This document shows, in pieces, positions 1 through 6,348 of a stretch of DNA of 7,450 nt; the first letter of the stretch is position 1, and each line of letters opens with the position of its first letter. This DNA is from JACKOD01 sp041591635. GTDB lineage: Bacteria; Pseudomonadota; Gammaproteobacteria; Pseudomonadales; Oleiphilaceae. Both the position numbers and the translations under genes were made by a program. The stretch lies in contig JBFHRO010000165.1 in the NCBI GenBank assembly GCA_041591635.1, forward strand, positions 1 through 7,450, read 5' to 3'. The notes beneath the pieces are model-generated. The model had not been told where the DNA came from. It searched no databases and saw only the letters and a list, made by a program, of their open reading frames with translations.

Positions 1-877
1 GTCGACCCTGATCAAGTCGCTGGTGGGGGACTTGCCTTTATTGGCGGGCTCCCGTACCTGTGGCGAGCATCTGAAAATCGGCTATTTCGCCCAGCATCAG
101 CTGGAGGCGCTGGATCTTGGGGCTTCGCCCTTGCTGCATTTACAGCGCCTGGAACCCACGGCGACCGAGCAGAGCATTCGCAACTTTCTGGGCAGCTTCG
201 GATTTGCTGGCGATGACGCGCTGGGGGATATCAAACGCTTCTCCGGTGGTGAAAAAGCGCGCCTGGCGCTGGCTATCATTGCCTGGCAGCGGCCCAACCT
301 GTTGTTGCTCGATGAGCCTACCAACCATCTTGATCTGGAAATGCGCCATGCACTGACCATGGCGTTGCAGGATTTTGCCGGAGCGGTGGTGGTGGTATCG
401 CACGATCGTCATATGCTCAAGAACAGCGTGGATGAGTTTATTCTGGTGGCTGATGGCGCGGCCGCGACCTTTGAGGGGGATTTGCAGGATTATGAGCGCT
501 GGTTGCTGGAGTATCACCGTCGCCAGAGTCAGAAGCCTGCCGAAGGTGTCGCCGTGACAGAGGCCCAAGGTGGCGAAAGTGCCGAAGCACGCAAGGATCG
601 CAAGAAGCGCGAGGCGGAAAATCGTCAGCGCCTGAGTCCGCTGAAAAAAACGATTGCCCGCCTGGAGGCCAGCATGGAGCAACTGCAGCGTCAGGCTTCT
701 GAGCTTGAGAGTCGTCTTACCACGCCCGATCTGTATGAAACGGCCTCAAAAGCCACACTCAAGGGGCTGTTGGAGGAACAAACAAGTCTGCGGCAGGAAA
801 TGGCCGAGGCCGAGGCAAGGTGGCTGGCCTTAAGTGAAGAGCTTGAAGCACTGGAGGCCGCTCTTGCGGCCCAGTAA
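1..877 (+). CDS. yheS: YheS-like ABC-F ATPase, 3' part (5' end outside window)
   Basis: This is the second nucleotide-binding domain and C-terminal tail of an ABC-F protein, a soluble ribosome-associated ATPase class with no membrane segments. The reading frame is open from the first bases: position 1 completes a codon, followed by STLIKSLVG, the end of a Walker A motif. The GTG at 23 is therefore internal, not the start. Numbering from that GTG, the signature SGGEK begins at residue 74, Walker B LLLLDEPTNHLDL has its catalytic Glu at about 98, and the H-loop His is about 127 (VSHDRHM). After about residue 190 comes a highly charged coiled-coil tail (ARKDRKKREAE, then PLKKTIARLEASMEQL). From memory this resembles the tail of E. 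coli YheS more than those of Uup or EttA. The family is about 630 residues, so roughly half is missing at the window edge. The family assignment is firm; the exact molecular role of YheS is poorly defined. Confidence 0.93.
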   Translation, partial: STLIKSLVGDLPLLAGSRTCGEHLKIGYFAQHQLEALDLGASPLLHLQRLEPTATEQSIRNFLGSFGFAGDDALGDIKRFSGGEKARLALAIIAWQRPNLLLLDEPTNHLDLEMRHALTMALQDFAGAVVVVSHDRHMLKNSVDEFILVADGAAATFEGDLQDYERWLLEYHRRQSQKPAEGVAVTEAQGGESAEARKDRKKREAENRQRLSPLKKTIARLEASMEQLQRQASELESRLTTPDLYETASKATLKGLLEEQTSLRQEMAEAEARWLALSEELEALEAALAAQ

Positions 878-886
878 CTACGGCAC

Positions 887-1324
887 TTAGTACTGCAGCA
901 AGGTGCGCAGCAGCTGCTTTTCGCTGTGCATCACGCGCTCATCGCTACGGTAGGGATAGTGCGTCGAGCAGGCAGCGGCAATGTCAACGCAGCGATCGGT
1001 GAGGGTTTGCAGGTAGTGGTGATCGCCCCGCTGTTGGATGCGCTCAATGGCATGCTGGCGCAATTCGGCGAGCAGAGCGGGGTCGGGTCGGTTGCGCAGG
1101 AAATAATCCAGAACATTTCGCAACTCTTCGGTTGAGAGTATGTCAAAACCGAAATCTTCCCGGTATAGCTTGATTTTGTTGAGCAGGAACTCCCGCACTA
1201 TGGTGATTTCGGTGATCTGGTTCTGCCCATCGGCCCAGAGCATTTCAATCAAGGGGGCAACGTCGATAAAGTGGCTGAATGAGGCGGGTAAGCCGTGTCT
1301 TTCCAATACTGCGGCAAGTTGCAT
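887..1324 (-). CDS. Hypothetical protein, 145 aa, possibly TerB-like helical fold
   Basis: I do not recognise this protein with certainty. It is a soluble, probably all-helical protein with no signal peptide or membrane segment. Two segments resemble each other loosely: residues 24-48 (LIEMLWADGQNQITEITIVREF) and 112-142 (CVDIAAAC, then SEKQLLRTLL). Both show the hydrophobic-ADG-acidic-helix pattern seen in TerB-like domains, so a distant TerB-like fold is possible but weakly supported. The ATG at 1324 is the first start after an in-frame stop at 1346-1348. Its Shine-Dalgarno is poor: the bases just upstream read CTCCTCT. The gene is convergent with yheS (9 nt between stops). It lies 189 nt downstream of the TPR gene on the same strand, with its own candidate promoter in that gap, so it is probably not an obligate part of the ectoine operon. 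Confidence 0.7.
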   Translation of the reverse strand: MQLAAVLERHGLPASFSHFIDVAPLIEMLWADGQNQITEITIVREFLLNKIKLYREDFGFDILSTEELRNVLDYFLRNRPDPALLAELRQHAIERIQQRGDHHYLQTLTDRCVDIAAACSTHYPYRSDERVMHSEKQLLRTLLQY

Positions 1325-1379
1325 AGAGGAGATTCCCGTGAAGTATCAAGTCCGTTGAAGTCGAGCCGTTGTGGCGGCC

Positions 1380-1388
1380 ATTCTAACA
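1380..1388 (-). promoter_or_regulatory. Candidate extended -10 promoter for the 145-aa gene
   Basis: On the minus strand the sequence reads TGTTAGAAT: a TAGAAT hexamer (5 of 6 to TATAAT) preceded directly by TGn, the extended -10 pattern. I found no convincing -35 at 16-18 bp spacing, which extended -10 promoters can tolerate. Transcription would begin near 1373, giving a leader of about 50 nt to the ATG at 1324. Pattern match only. Confidence 0.35.
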
Positions 1389-1513
1389 CAGGTGGACGGA
1401 CGCCTGGCCCAGTGTGGAATGTCCGATCGCTGCAATAATTGCCAGTTTTGTGATCTGGTACCCGGGTGCCGGCAATTCCTTTGCCTTGGGAAAAGCACGC
1501 CTGGAGCTTGTTG

Positions 1514-2419
1514 TCAGGTATGGCGATCAACTCCATATCTTGCGAGTAACGTCCAGAAACTCTTCTGGTGCCTTAACCCTTCCAGCAGGGGTTCATCCTT
1601 GGCATCTTCGGCGTAATGGCTGACTTGTGAAATCGCTTGCTCCAGATAGTTGATGGCGACATCAAAGGATTCCTGCTGGGCGTGGGCACAGGCCAGCTGA
1701 TAAAAGGCATGACCGTGCTGCGGGTTTTGCTGCAGCGCCAGTTCACAGAGATTGATGGCCCACTGGATCTGGTTAAGCTCCAGTGCAGCATCGGCCTTGT
1801 AGGTCAGAGCTTCGGTATCGAGTGGCCGTATGGCCATGATCTGATCGTAAATGGCAATCTTGTTTTTCGGGTTCTGTTCCTGACTTGCCCGTAGCCAAAG
1901 TGCGTGCACCTCCTGGGTTTTTTCGATGGCCTCGGCATTTTCGCTGATCTGGGCCGACTTGGCGCGGATCACGTCCTCCAGGCCTTCCAGGCGGGTTTCG
2001 TAGGTATTGACCAGTGCGTTGACTTCTTCGGTAACCAGGTTCTGGGCCTTGGCTTTGATGTCCTTCACCGAGTTGTAGCCGACCAGCAGCAAAATCGAGC
2101 TGGCACCGGCAATCAGATAAAAGAAGTAGGTAACCCCATCGGTCATGTAACGCACCGACCGGTCGGCCATGTTCAGCTCGGTACGGGAATAGGTGATCAT
2201 CAGCTCGCTGCGCAGCCGTTCGTGATCCTGACGCAGCTGTTTCACCTCATCGAGCAGGTAGCGCTCGGTGAAGGGCGAGTACATGGGCTTATCCAGCTGA
2301 TCGATGGCTTGATCCAGCTTTTCCAGGGCGGGCTTTTCGGTGCTGGCAGTAGCCATGCCCGCCACCAGGCTGCCGGCAAGCAGCAAGGTTTGGGCGAGCA
2401 GCAGGATCAGGCGACGCAT
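1514..2419 (-). CDS. Membrane-anchored coiled-coil/TPR protein, last gene of the ectoine operon
   Basis: A 301-residue protein of unknown function. Residues 1-25 look like a signal peptide (MRRL, a hydrophobic run to GSLVAGM, then ATAS). Residues 97-115 form a clear membrane segment (TYFFYLIAGASSILLLVGY), followed by Lys-rich sequence (VKDIKAKAQ). About 120-172 is predicted coiled coil, and 173-290 carries TPR-like helical pairs, clearest at ALTYKADAALELNQIQWAI and HAFYQLACAHAQQESFDVAI. If the signal peptide is cleaved, residues 26-96 are periplasmic and the coiled coil plus TPRs are cytoplasmic by the positive-inside rule; this topology is inferred. The ATG at 2419 lies inside the end of the aspartokinase gene (13-nt overlap, different frame) with no strong Shine-Dalgarno, suggesting translational coupling. 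It is not a recognised member of the ectoine pathway. TPRs usually mediate protein-protein contact, so a scaffold or sensor role is possible but unproven. Confidence 0.85.
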   Translation of the reverse strand: MRRLILLLAQTLLLAGSLVAGMATASTEKPALEKLDQAIDQLDKPMYSPFTERYLLDEVKQLRQDHERLRSELMITYSRTELNMADRSVRYMTDGVTYFFYLIAGASSILLLVGYNSVKDIKAKAQNLVTEEVNALVNTYETRLEGLEDVIRAKSAQISENAEAIEKTQEVHALWLRASQEQNPKNKIAIYDQIMAIRPLDTEALTYKADAALELNQIQWAINLCELALQQNPQHGHAFYQLACAHAQQESFDVAINYLEQAISQVSHYAEDAKDEPLLEGLRHQKSFWTLLARYGVDRHT

Positions 2420-3831
2420 ATGGCGATTCCGTGATTGTGGGGTTCGACCAGGCAGTGATGCAGGGTACGAATGGCCAGGCTGTAGTTTTCCGGTGCCACC
2501 ACAAACTGCATGTCCACCTGGCGCATCGACTGGTGTACGGCAAGAATGCTGATGCCGGCGCCGGCGAGCACGCCTACGGTTTGGGCAAGGATGCCCGGTG
2601 CCCGCATGTCGCTGCCCAAGGCCGAAACGATGGCAACCTCGGTGCTGCTGATATCGGCGCAGGGGAGCTGGGTTTGCAGCTCTTTCACGACACGGCGCAC
2701 GGTTTTGAGGTTGGCAGCAACAAAGTGAGTGATGGTATTGGCATTGATGTCTTTGGCGATCACCCTGGCCTTGAAGCGCTTGAGTGCCCCGAGGATTTGT
2801 TCGTCATAGCCGAACCGGCCCACCATGTCCTGATCGAACACCGCAATGGCGAAGACCTGCGGCCGACCGGCAATGATTTCGACACAGGGCGTCTGGCTGA
2901 CATAGTGGGAGGTGATCAGCGTGCCATTGTGCTCGGGCTCGAAGGTGTTTTTGATGCGCAGATCTATACCCTGCTGGCGTAGCCCCTTGGCTGCCTGGGG
3001 GTGGATGGCTTCCATGCCCAGGTTCGAAAGTTGGTCGGCAATGTCGTAATTGGTGCGGCCAATGGGCACGACCTTTTCGTTGCCCACCAGGCGGGGGTCG
3101 GCGCTGCTGAGGTGGTATTCCTTGTGAATGATGGCTTCACTCGCCCCGGTGAGCACCGCTACCCGGCTGAAGGTCATTTCACTGTAGCCCCGGTCGAATC
3201 TGTGCATCAGGCCGCCCTCGCACTGGGCGTAGCCGGTGATGATGGGCATTTCGCTTTCAAAATCCATGCCTTCCAGCGCCTGAGTGATGCGCTCGTCCAG
3301 GCTGAGCTTGCGATCATCCTGCCAGCCGCTAAGGTCTACAAACCTGGCGTTGAGCCCTTCTGTTTGCAGCAGCAGCGCCGTATTGAAGGCGCTGTGAATT
3401 TCTCCCAGCGAGGCGAGCAATTCACGCACCGTCTGCAAGTGGTCATCCAGTTTGAAATGGCCGCTGGCGCACAGCCGGCGTAAATCCAGCAAACAGTTTT
3501 CCACCCCATCGAGGCGTTGCTGGATGAAGCTGTTGGCTTGCGCCAGCCTGAACTTGTCATCGAATAGCGCCATGTTCTTGTCGAGCATGGTTTGGCGCAC
3601 GCGTGCCAGGGCCTCGAGCCAGGCGGCGTTGGAATCGCCACTGCCATAAAGGGCATACACGCCGGGCTCGCCGCTGTGCTTGTCTTCAAGCAGTTGATTG
3701 GTGATGCCGCCGTAGGCCGACACCACGAACAGGCGCTGGTAGGGCTGGGTGTCGCGGTTGATGAAAATGTTGTCTCGCACCGTTTTGTATTGGCTCATCG
3801 ACGTGCCGCCGATTTTTTCTACCGTATGCAT
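2407..3831 (-). CDS. ask_ect: Ectoine-cluster aspartokinase (Ask_Ect)
   Basis: Aspartate kinase (L-aspartate + ATP to 4-phospho-L-aspartate), the committed step toward aspartate semialdehyde, the precursor consumed by EctB. At 474 residues it fits the ectoine-linked aspartokinase group. The N-terminal substrate motif is VEKIGGTSMS (residues 4-13), where ordinary lysine/threonine aspartokinases usually have KFGGTS. The kinase fold continues with FVVSAYGG (35-42), RGYSEMTFSRVAVLTGA (214-230) and SSADPRLVG (242-250). ACT-type regulatory sequence occupies about 320-465, including EVAIVSALGSDMRAPGILAQ (398-417). The start ATG at 3831 has AGGA six bases upstream. It follows ectC by 45 nt and overlaps the TPR gene by 13 nt. 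Having a pathway-specific copy is generally taken to separate ectoine precursor supply from feedback control of amino-acid synthesis; the actual feedback behaviour of this enzyme cannot be read from sequence. Confidence 0.95.
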   Translation of the reverse strand: MHTVEKIGGTSMSQYKTVRDNIFINRDTQPYQRLFVVSAYGGITNQLLEDKHSGEPGVYALYGSGDSNAAWLEALARVRQTMLDKNMALFDDKFRLAQANSFIQQRLDGVENCLLDLRRLCASGHFKLDDHLQTVRELLASLGEIHSAFNTALLLQTEGLNARFVDLSGWQDDRKLSLDERITQALEGMDFESEMPIITGYAQCEGGLMHRFDRGYSEMTFSRVAVLTGASEAIIHKEYHLSSADPRLVGNEKVVPIGRTNYDIADQLSNLGMEAIHPQAAKGLRQQGIDLRIKNTFEPEHNGTLITSHYVSQTPCVEIIAGRPQVFAIAVFDQDMVGRFGYDEQILGALKRFKARVIAKDINANTITHFVAANLKTVRRVVKELQTQLPCADISSTEVAIVSALGSDMRAPGILAQTVGVLAGAGISILAVHQSMRQVDMQFVVAPENYSLAIRTLHHCLVEPHNHGIAICVA

Positions 3832-3876
3832 GTTCTGTCCTGGTTGATCTGTAACGCGTCGGTGATAAGTGAGGGG

Positions 3877-4272
3877 CTAGCCTGCGGCTGTTTGCAGCAG
3901 CGGGTAGGCGCCCTCGGCATTGTGTACTTCCCGTCCGGTCAGCGGCGGATTGAATACACAGGCCAGCTCCAGCTCCTCCTCGGCACGTAACAGGTGCAGA
4001 TCGTGCTGGTCGAGAATATAAAGTGTGCCCGGGCGAATCGGGTGGATTTCGCCGTTATCGAGCGATTCGATTTCGCCCTTGCCCTTGATGCAATACACGG
4101 ATTCCAGATGGTGCTTGTAGTGAATGCGGGTTTCGGTGTTGGCGAAGATCCGGGTGATGTGAAATGAAAAGCCCATGTGGTCGTCTTTCAAAAGCAGTCG
4201 TGTGCTCTCCCAGTTGGTGCTGGTGACGCAGCGATCGGTTTTTCGGGCGGCGTCGAGGGTTCGTACAATCAT
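3877..4272 (-). CDS. ectC: L-ectoine synthase EctC
   Basis: Cyclises N-gamma-acetyl-L-2,4-diaminobutyrate to ectoine with loss of water; a small cytoplasmic cupin, metal-dependent in characterised homologues. From MIVRTLD the protein is 131 residues, the usual EctC length. The residues reported as metal ligands in Paenibacillus lautus EctC, Glu57, Tyr85 and His93, occur here at exactly those positions (HYKHHLE, PGTLY, HDLH). Substrate-site residues Trp21, Arg25, Thr40, Tyr52, Phe107 and Glu115 are also present; these positions are recalled from the literature. Position 38 is His, where some homologues have Asn. The frame is open upstream to an ATG at 4407, but that would overlap the end of ectB. 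The ATG at 4272 has AGGAG 9 nt upstream and begins with the canonical MIVR. It lies 17 nt after ectB, in the same transcript. Confidence 0.97.
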   Translation of the reverse strand: MIVRTLDAARKTDRCVTSTNWESTRLLLKDDHMGFSFHITRIFANTETRIHYKHHLESVYCIKGKGEIESLDNGEIHPIRPGTLYILDQHDLHLLRAEEELELACVFNPPLTGREVHNAEGAYPLLQTAAG

Positions 4273-4281
4273 GGTTTCGAT

Positions 4282-4286
4282 CTCCT
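4282..4286 (-). promoter_or_regulatory. Ribosome binding site deciding the ectC start
   Basis: Minus-strand AGGAG, 9 nt before the ATG at 4272. It supports the 131-residue EctC over the longer open frame beginning at 4407. Confidence 0.75.
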
Positions 4287-4289
4287 GGA

Positions 4290-5570
4290 TTAACCGGCAA
4301 TACTCAGTTGCGCATTGGACTCGCTTAAGATGGTGATAAATGCCTGCTCCAGTATGTCCAGCCCCTGGTTCAGCTCCTCGGGTGTGATGGTGAGCGGGCA
4401 GAGGCATTTGACGACCTGGCCTTCGGCACCGGCGGTTTCCACCATCAGGCCGTTGGCAAAGGCTTCGCGGCAGATGTGTGCGGCAATTTCGCCGTCAGGG
4501 CAGCGAATGCCCTGCATCAGTCCGCGGCCTTTACGTTTGAGGCCGGCGGCGCCAAAGCGGTCGCCTATCTGCTTGAAGCGCTCGCTCAGCAAAGCGGCTT
4601 TTGCTTGCACTTCTTGCTCAAATACGGGGGTGCGCCAGTAGGTTTCGATGGCGGCAGTGGCGGTAACGAAGGCGTGATTGTTGCCGCGAAAGGTGCCGTT
4701 GTGCTCACCCGGCTCCCATTGATCAAGGTCGCGTCGAATCAGGGTGACGGCCATGGGCAGACCGTAGCCGCTGAGGGATTTCGACAGGGTGATGATGTCG
4801 GGTTTGATCCCGGCCGGTTCAAAGCTGAAGAAGGTGCCGGTACGGCCGCAGCCCGCCTGAATGTCATCCACAATCAGCAGTGCCCCGTTAGCCTTGCAGA
4901 TTTTCTGCAGCTCTCGCAGCCAGGTGACGGAGGCCACGTTGAGGCCGCCCTCGCCCTGTACGGTTTCCACAATAATGGCGGCCGGCGCGTCCACGCCGCT
5001 GGAGGCATCGCGCAGGGTTTTGCGCAGCAGGCTCAGGGTGTCGAGATCGCTGCCGAGGTAATCGGCGTAGGGCATGCGGGTGACACCGTTCAGAGGTACG
5101 CCGGCGCCGTTGCGATGATGCTGGTTGCCCGTGGTGGCAAGAGCTCCCAGGGTGACGCCGTGAAAGCCGTTGGTAAAGGCGATGACGTTGTGCCGTCCGG
5201 TGACCTTGCGGGCAATTTTGAGGGCCGCTTCCACCGCATTGGCACCGGTCGGCCCGGTAAATTGCATAACATGGTCAAGCCCCCGTGGCTCCAGAATATG
5301 CTGTTTGAAGGCAGCGAGAAAATCCCGTTTGGCCTGGGTGTGCATGTCGAGACTATGGGTGATGCCATCCTTGGTGATGTAATCGATGAGCGCTTGCTTT
5401 AGGTGAGGATTGTTGTGGCCGTAATTCAGCGAGCCTGCACCAGCGAGAAAATCGATATAGGATTTGCCCTGCTCATCATGAATGTGAACCCCCTGGGCAC
5501 GATCAAAAATGACCGGAAACGAGCGGGCGTAGCTTTGTACGTTGGATTCCTGTTGTTCGAAAACGTGCAT
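4290..5570 (-). CDS. ectB: Diaminobutyrate-2-oxoglutarate transaminase EctB
   Basis: PLP-dependent class III aminotransferase that moves the amino group of L-glutamate onto L-aspartate-4-semialdehyde, giving L-2,4-diaminobutyrate and 2-oxoglutarate; first dedicated ectoine step. The protein is 426 residues, as usual for EctB, and starts MHVFEQQESNVQSYARSFP, like known EctB N-termini. Visible motifs are the cofactor phosphate loop GPTGANA (106-112), NGFHGVTLG (134-142), VDDIQAGCGRTG (234-245) with the presumed PLP-ring Asp235, and TLSKSLSG (261-268) with the Schiff-base Lys264. NGTFRGNN (291-298) is also typical. The frame opens seven codons earlier at a TTG (5591), but the ATG at 5570 has GAGG seven bases upstream and matches the family N-terminus. 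It follows ectA by 66 nt and precedes ectC by 17 nt. Confidence 0.97.
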   Translation of the reverse strand: MHVFEQQESNVQSYARSFPVIFDRAQGVHIHDEQGKSYIDFLAGAGSLNYGHNNPHLKQALIDYITKDGITHSLDMHTQAKRDFLAAFKQHILEPRGLDHVMQFTGPTGANAVEAALKIARKVTGRHNVIAFTNGFHGVTLGALATTGNQHHRNGAGVPLNGVTRMPYADYLGSDLDTLSLLRKTLRDASSGVDAPAAIIVETVQGEGGLNVASVTWLRELQKICKANGALLIVDDIQAGCGRTGTFFSFEPAGIKPDIITLSKSLSGYGLPMAVTLIRRDLDQWEPGEHNGTFRGNNHAFVTATAAIETYWRTPVFEQEVQAKAALLSERFKQIGDRFGAAGLKRKGRGLMQGIRCPDGEIAAHICREAFANGLMVETAGAEGQVVKCLCPLTITPEELNQGLDILEQAFITILSESNAQLSIAG

Positions 5571-5577
5571 GGTTATA

Positions 5578-5581
5578 CCTC
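5578..5581 (-). promoter_or_regulatory. Ribosome binding site deciding the ectB start
   Basis: Minus-strand GAGG, 7 nt before the ATG at 5570. It favours the 426-residue EctB over the TTG start at 5591, which would place this site inside the coding region. Confidence 0.65.
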
Positions 5582-5604
5582 GTGCTGACAAGTTAAATAG
5601 CGTT

Positions 5605-5634
5605 AAAAAGGGCTTGATCCGGGAAGGCCGGCCC
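5605..5634 (-). terminator. Weak candidate attenuator between ectA and ectB
   Basis: In the 66-nt ectA-ectB spacer the minus strand has GGGC, an inner CCGG/CCGG pair, then GCCC followed directly by five Ts. This could form a short GC-rich hairpin with a U-run that attenuates readthrough into ectB. The outer stem is only four pairs with an asymmetric interior, so it may be inactive. Confidence 0.2.
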
Positions 5635-5636
5635 GC

Positions 5637-6191
5637 TCAGGTGTGAGTGGGCGGTGCGTCGCCGGAGGCGGCCGCGAAGGGGCCAATCCGCAGGCAGTGT
5701 TCGTCGGCATGCTTGCCGTCGAAGTGCGCGTCACGTGAGAACAGTACCTGGCTTTGCCAGGGGGCATTCAGCCGGCGGGCCAGGGACTTGAAAAGTGCCC
5801 AGGAGGCGACGTTATCGGGGGTAATGGTGGTTTCAATGTGCGTCACCGGCATGGCTTGGCCAGTCCGTTGCACCAGACGCATCAGCATTTGCCCGGCAAG
5901 GCCCTGGCCACGGGCCTGGGCGGCCACGGCTACTTGCCAGATAAACAGGGTCTGGGGTTGCTCGGGCAGCCGATAACCCGAGATAAACCCCACAATTTGC
6001 CGGTTTTGAACGGCCTTGATGCTGGTAGCAGCAAAGTGGCTGCACTGCAGCAAGTTGCAATACAGTGAGTTGGGATCCAGTGGCGGCGTGCTCGCGACCA
6101 GTGCGTGAACGGCTGCGCCGTCAGTGCTTGTGGGAATCTCAAAGCGAATATTTGCGTCATTCAACGCAGGTGGGCTGGCAGGAATCTTCAT
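5637..6191 (-). CDS. ectA: L-2,4-diaminobutyrate N-gamma-acetyltransferase EctA
   Basis: GNAT-family acetyltransferase that uses acetyl-CoA to acetylate the gamma-amino group of L-2,4-diaminobutyrate. It has 184 residues, within the EctA range. Features in order are the EctA substrate-region signature LDPNSLYCNLLQCSHF (38-53), core strand FIWQVAV (83-89), the acetyl-CoA pyrophosphate loop QARGQGLAG (92-100), TTITPDNVASWALF (121-134), and a C-terminal DEHCLRI (163-169) like the E-x-LYRI of relatives. The first 15 or so residues and the Ala/Pro-rich end after about 172 are variable family edges. The ATG at 6191 is the only reasonable start, but the preceding bases (CCAACCCACGCC) have no Shine-Dalgarno; the nearest purine run, AAAGAGAAAA, lies about 15-24 nt upstream. 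It is the first gene of the operon, divergent from ectR, with a candidate promoter and EctR box about 160-190 bp upstream. Confidence 0.96.
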   Translation of the reverse strand: MKIPASPPALNDANIRFEIPTSTDGAAVHALVASTPPLDPNSLYCNLLQCSHFAATSIKAVQNRQIVGFISGYRLPEQPQTLFIWQVAVAAQARGQGLAGQMLMRLVQRTGQAMPVTHIETTITPDNVASWALFKSLARRLNAPWQSQVLFSRDAHFDGKHADEHCLRIGPFAAASGDAPPTHT

Positions 6192-6243
6192 GGCGTGGGT
6201 TGGCGTTTTCTCTTTATTAAGTTTCGAATCAAATTATGGCGTT

Positions 6244-6265
6244 TCTATGAAGCATTATTCATAGA
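6244..6265. repeat. Perfect 8-bp inverted repeat in the ectA leader
   Basis: TCTATGAA (6244-6251), a 6-nt spacer (GCATTA) and TTCATAGA (6258-6265) are exact reverse complements. The element lies 53-74 nt upstream of the ectA ATG, inside the leader if transcription starts near the EctR box. A third imperfect arm, CTATTGAA (6269-6276), could pair with the middle one instead. It could be an RNA hairpin or a protein-binding palindrome. Confidence 0.55.
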
Positions 6266-6275
6266 TAACTATTGA

Positions 6276-6328
6276 ATTATTTGACGATTATTTCGGCATA
6301 TTCAGCGATATTTTCGTGATTATGTTTT
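6276..6328. repeat. Helically phased ATTATTT-like direct repeats
   Basis: Related AT-rich motifs start at 6276 (ATTATTT), 6287 (ATTATTTC), 6308 (ATATTTTC) and 6319 (ATTATGTTTT). The intervals are 11, 21 and 11 bp, close to one or two helical turns. This arrangement fits DNA curvature or a row of same-face binding sites. Some similarity is expected by chance in AT-rich DNA. Confidence 0.35.
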
Positions 6329-6348
6329 GTAAATTAGTACATATCTAA

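Noticed and set aside
856..871. GGCCGC-TCTT-GCGGCC hairpin as terminator of yheS
   Set aside because: The 6-bp stem is perfect, but it lies within the last codons before the stop and no T-run follows on either strand; it encodes the terminal Ala-rich residues.
1457..1470. Near-palindrome GGTACCCGGGTGCC as terminator after the TPR gene
   Set aside because: There is no loop and no T-run, and the minus-strand pairing contains a mismatch; no convincing terminator was found between 1325 and 1513.
1249..1536. 95-codon minus frame filling the gap between the TPR gene and the 145-aa gene
   Set aside because: It has no recognisable domain and overlaps the start of the 145-aa gene out of frame; its sequence looks like random translation.
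1904..2434. 176-codon open frame on the + strand opposite the TPR gene
   Set aside because: The opposite strand encodes a signal peptide, membrane helix and TPRs in a coherent order; the + frame reads as a mirror of it and has no recognisable domain.
4273..4407. N-terminal extension of EctC to an ATG at 4407
   Set aside because: It would overlap ectB by over 100 nt and has no family resemblance; the ATG at 4272 has an AGGAG site and gives the canonical MIVR start.
4476..5402. 308-codon open frame on the + strand opposite ectB
   Set aside because: It is fully antisense to a textbook EctB with all PLP motifs; the translation is Gly/Ala/Val-rich low-information sequence typical of a shadow frame.
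5571..5591. TTG start of EctB at 5591
   Set aside because: The ATG at 5570 has a GAGG at proper spacing and matches the known EctB N-terminus.
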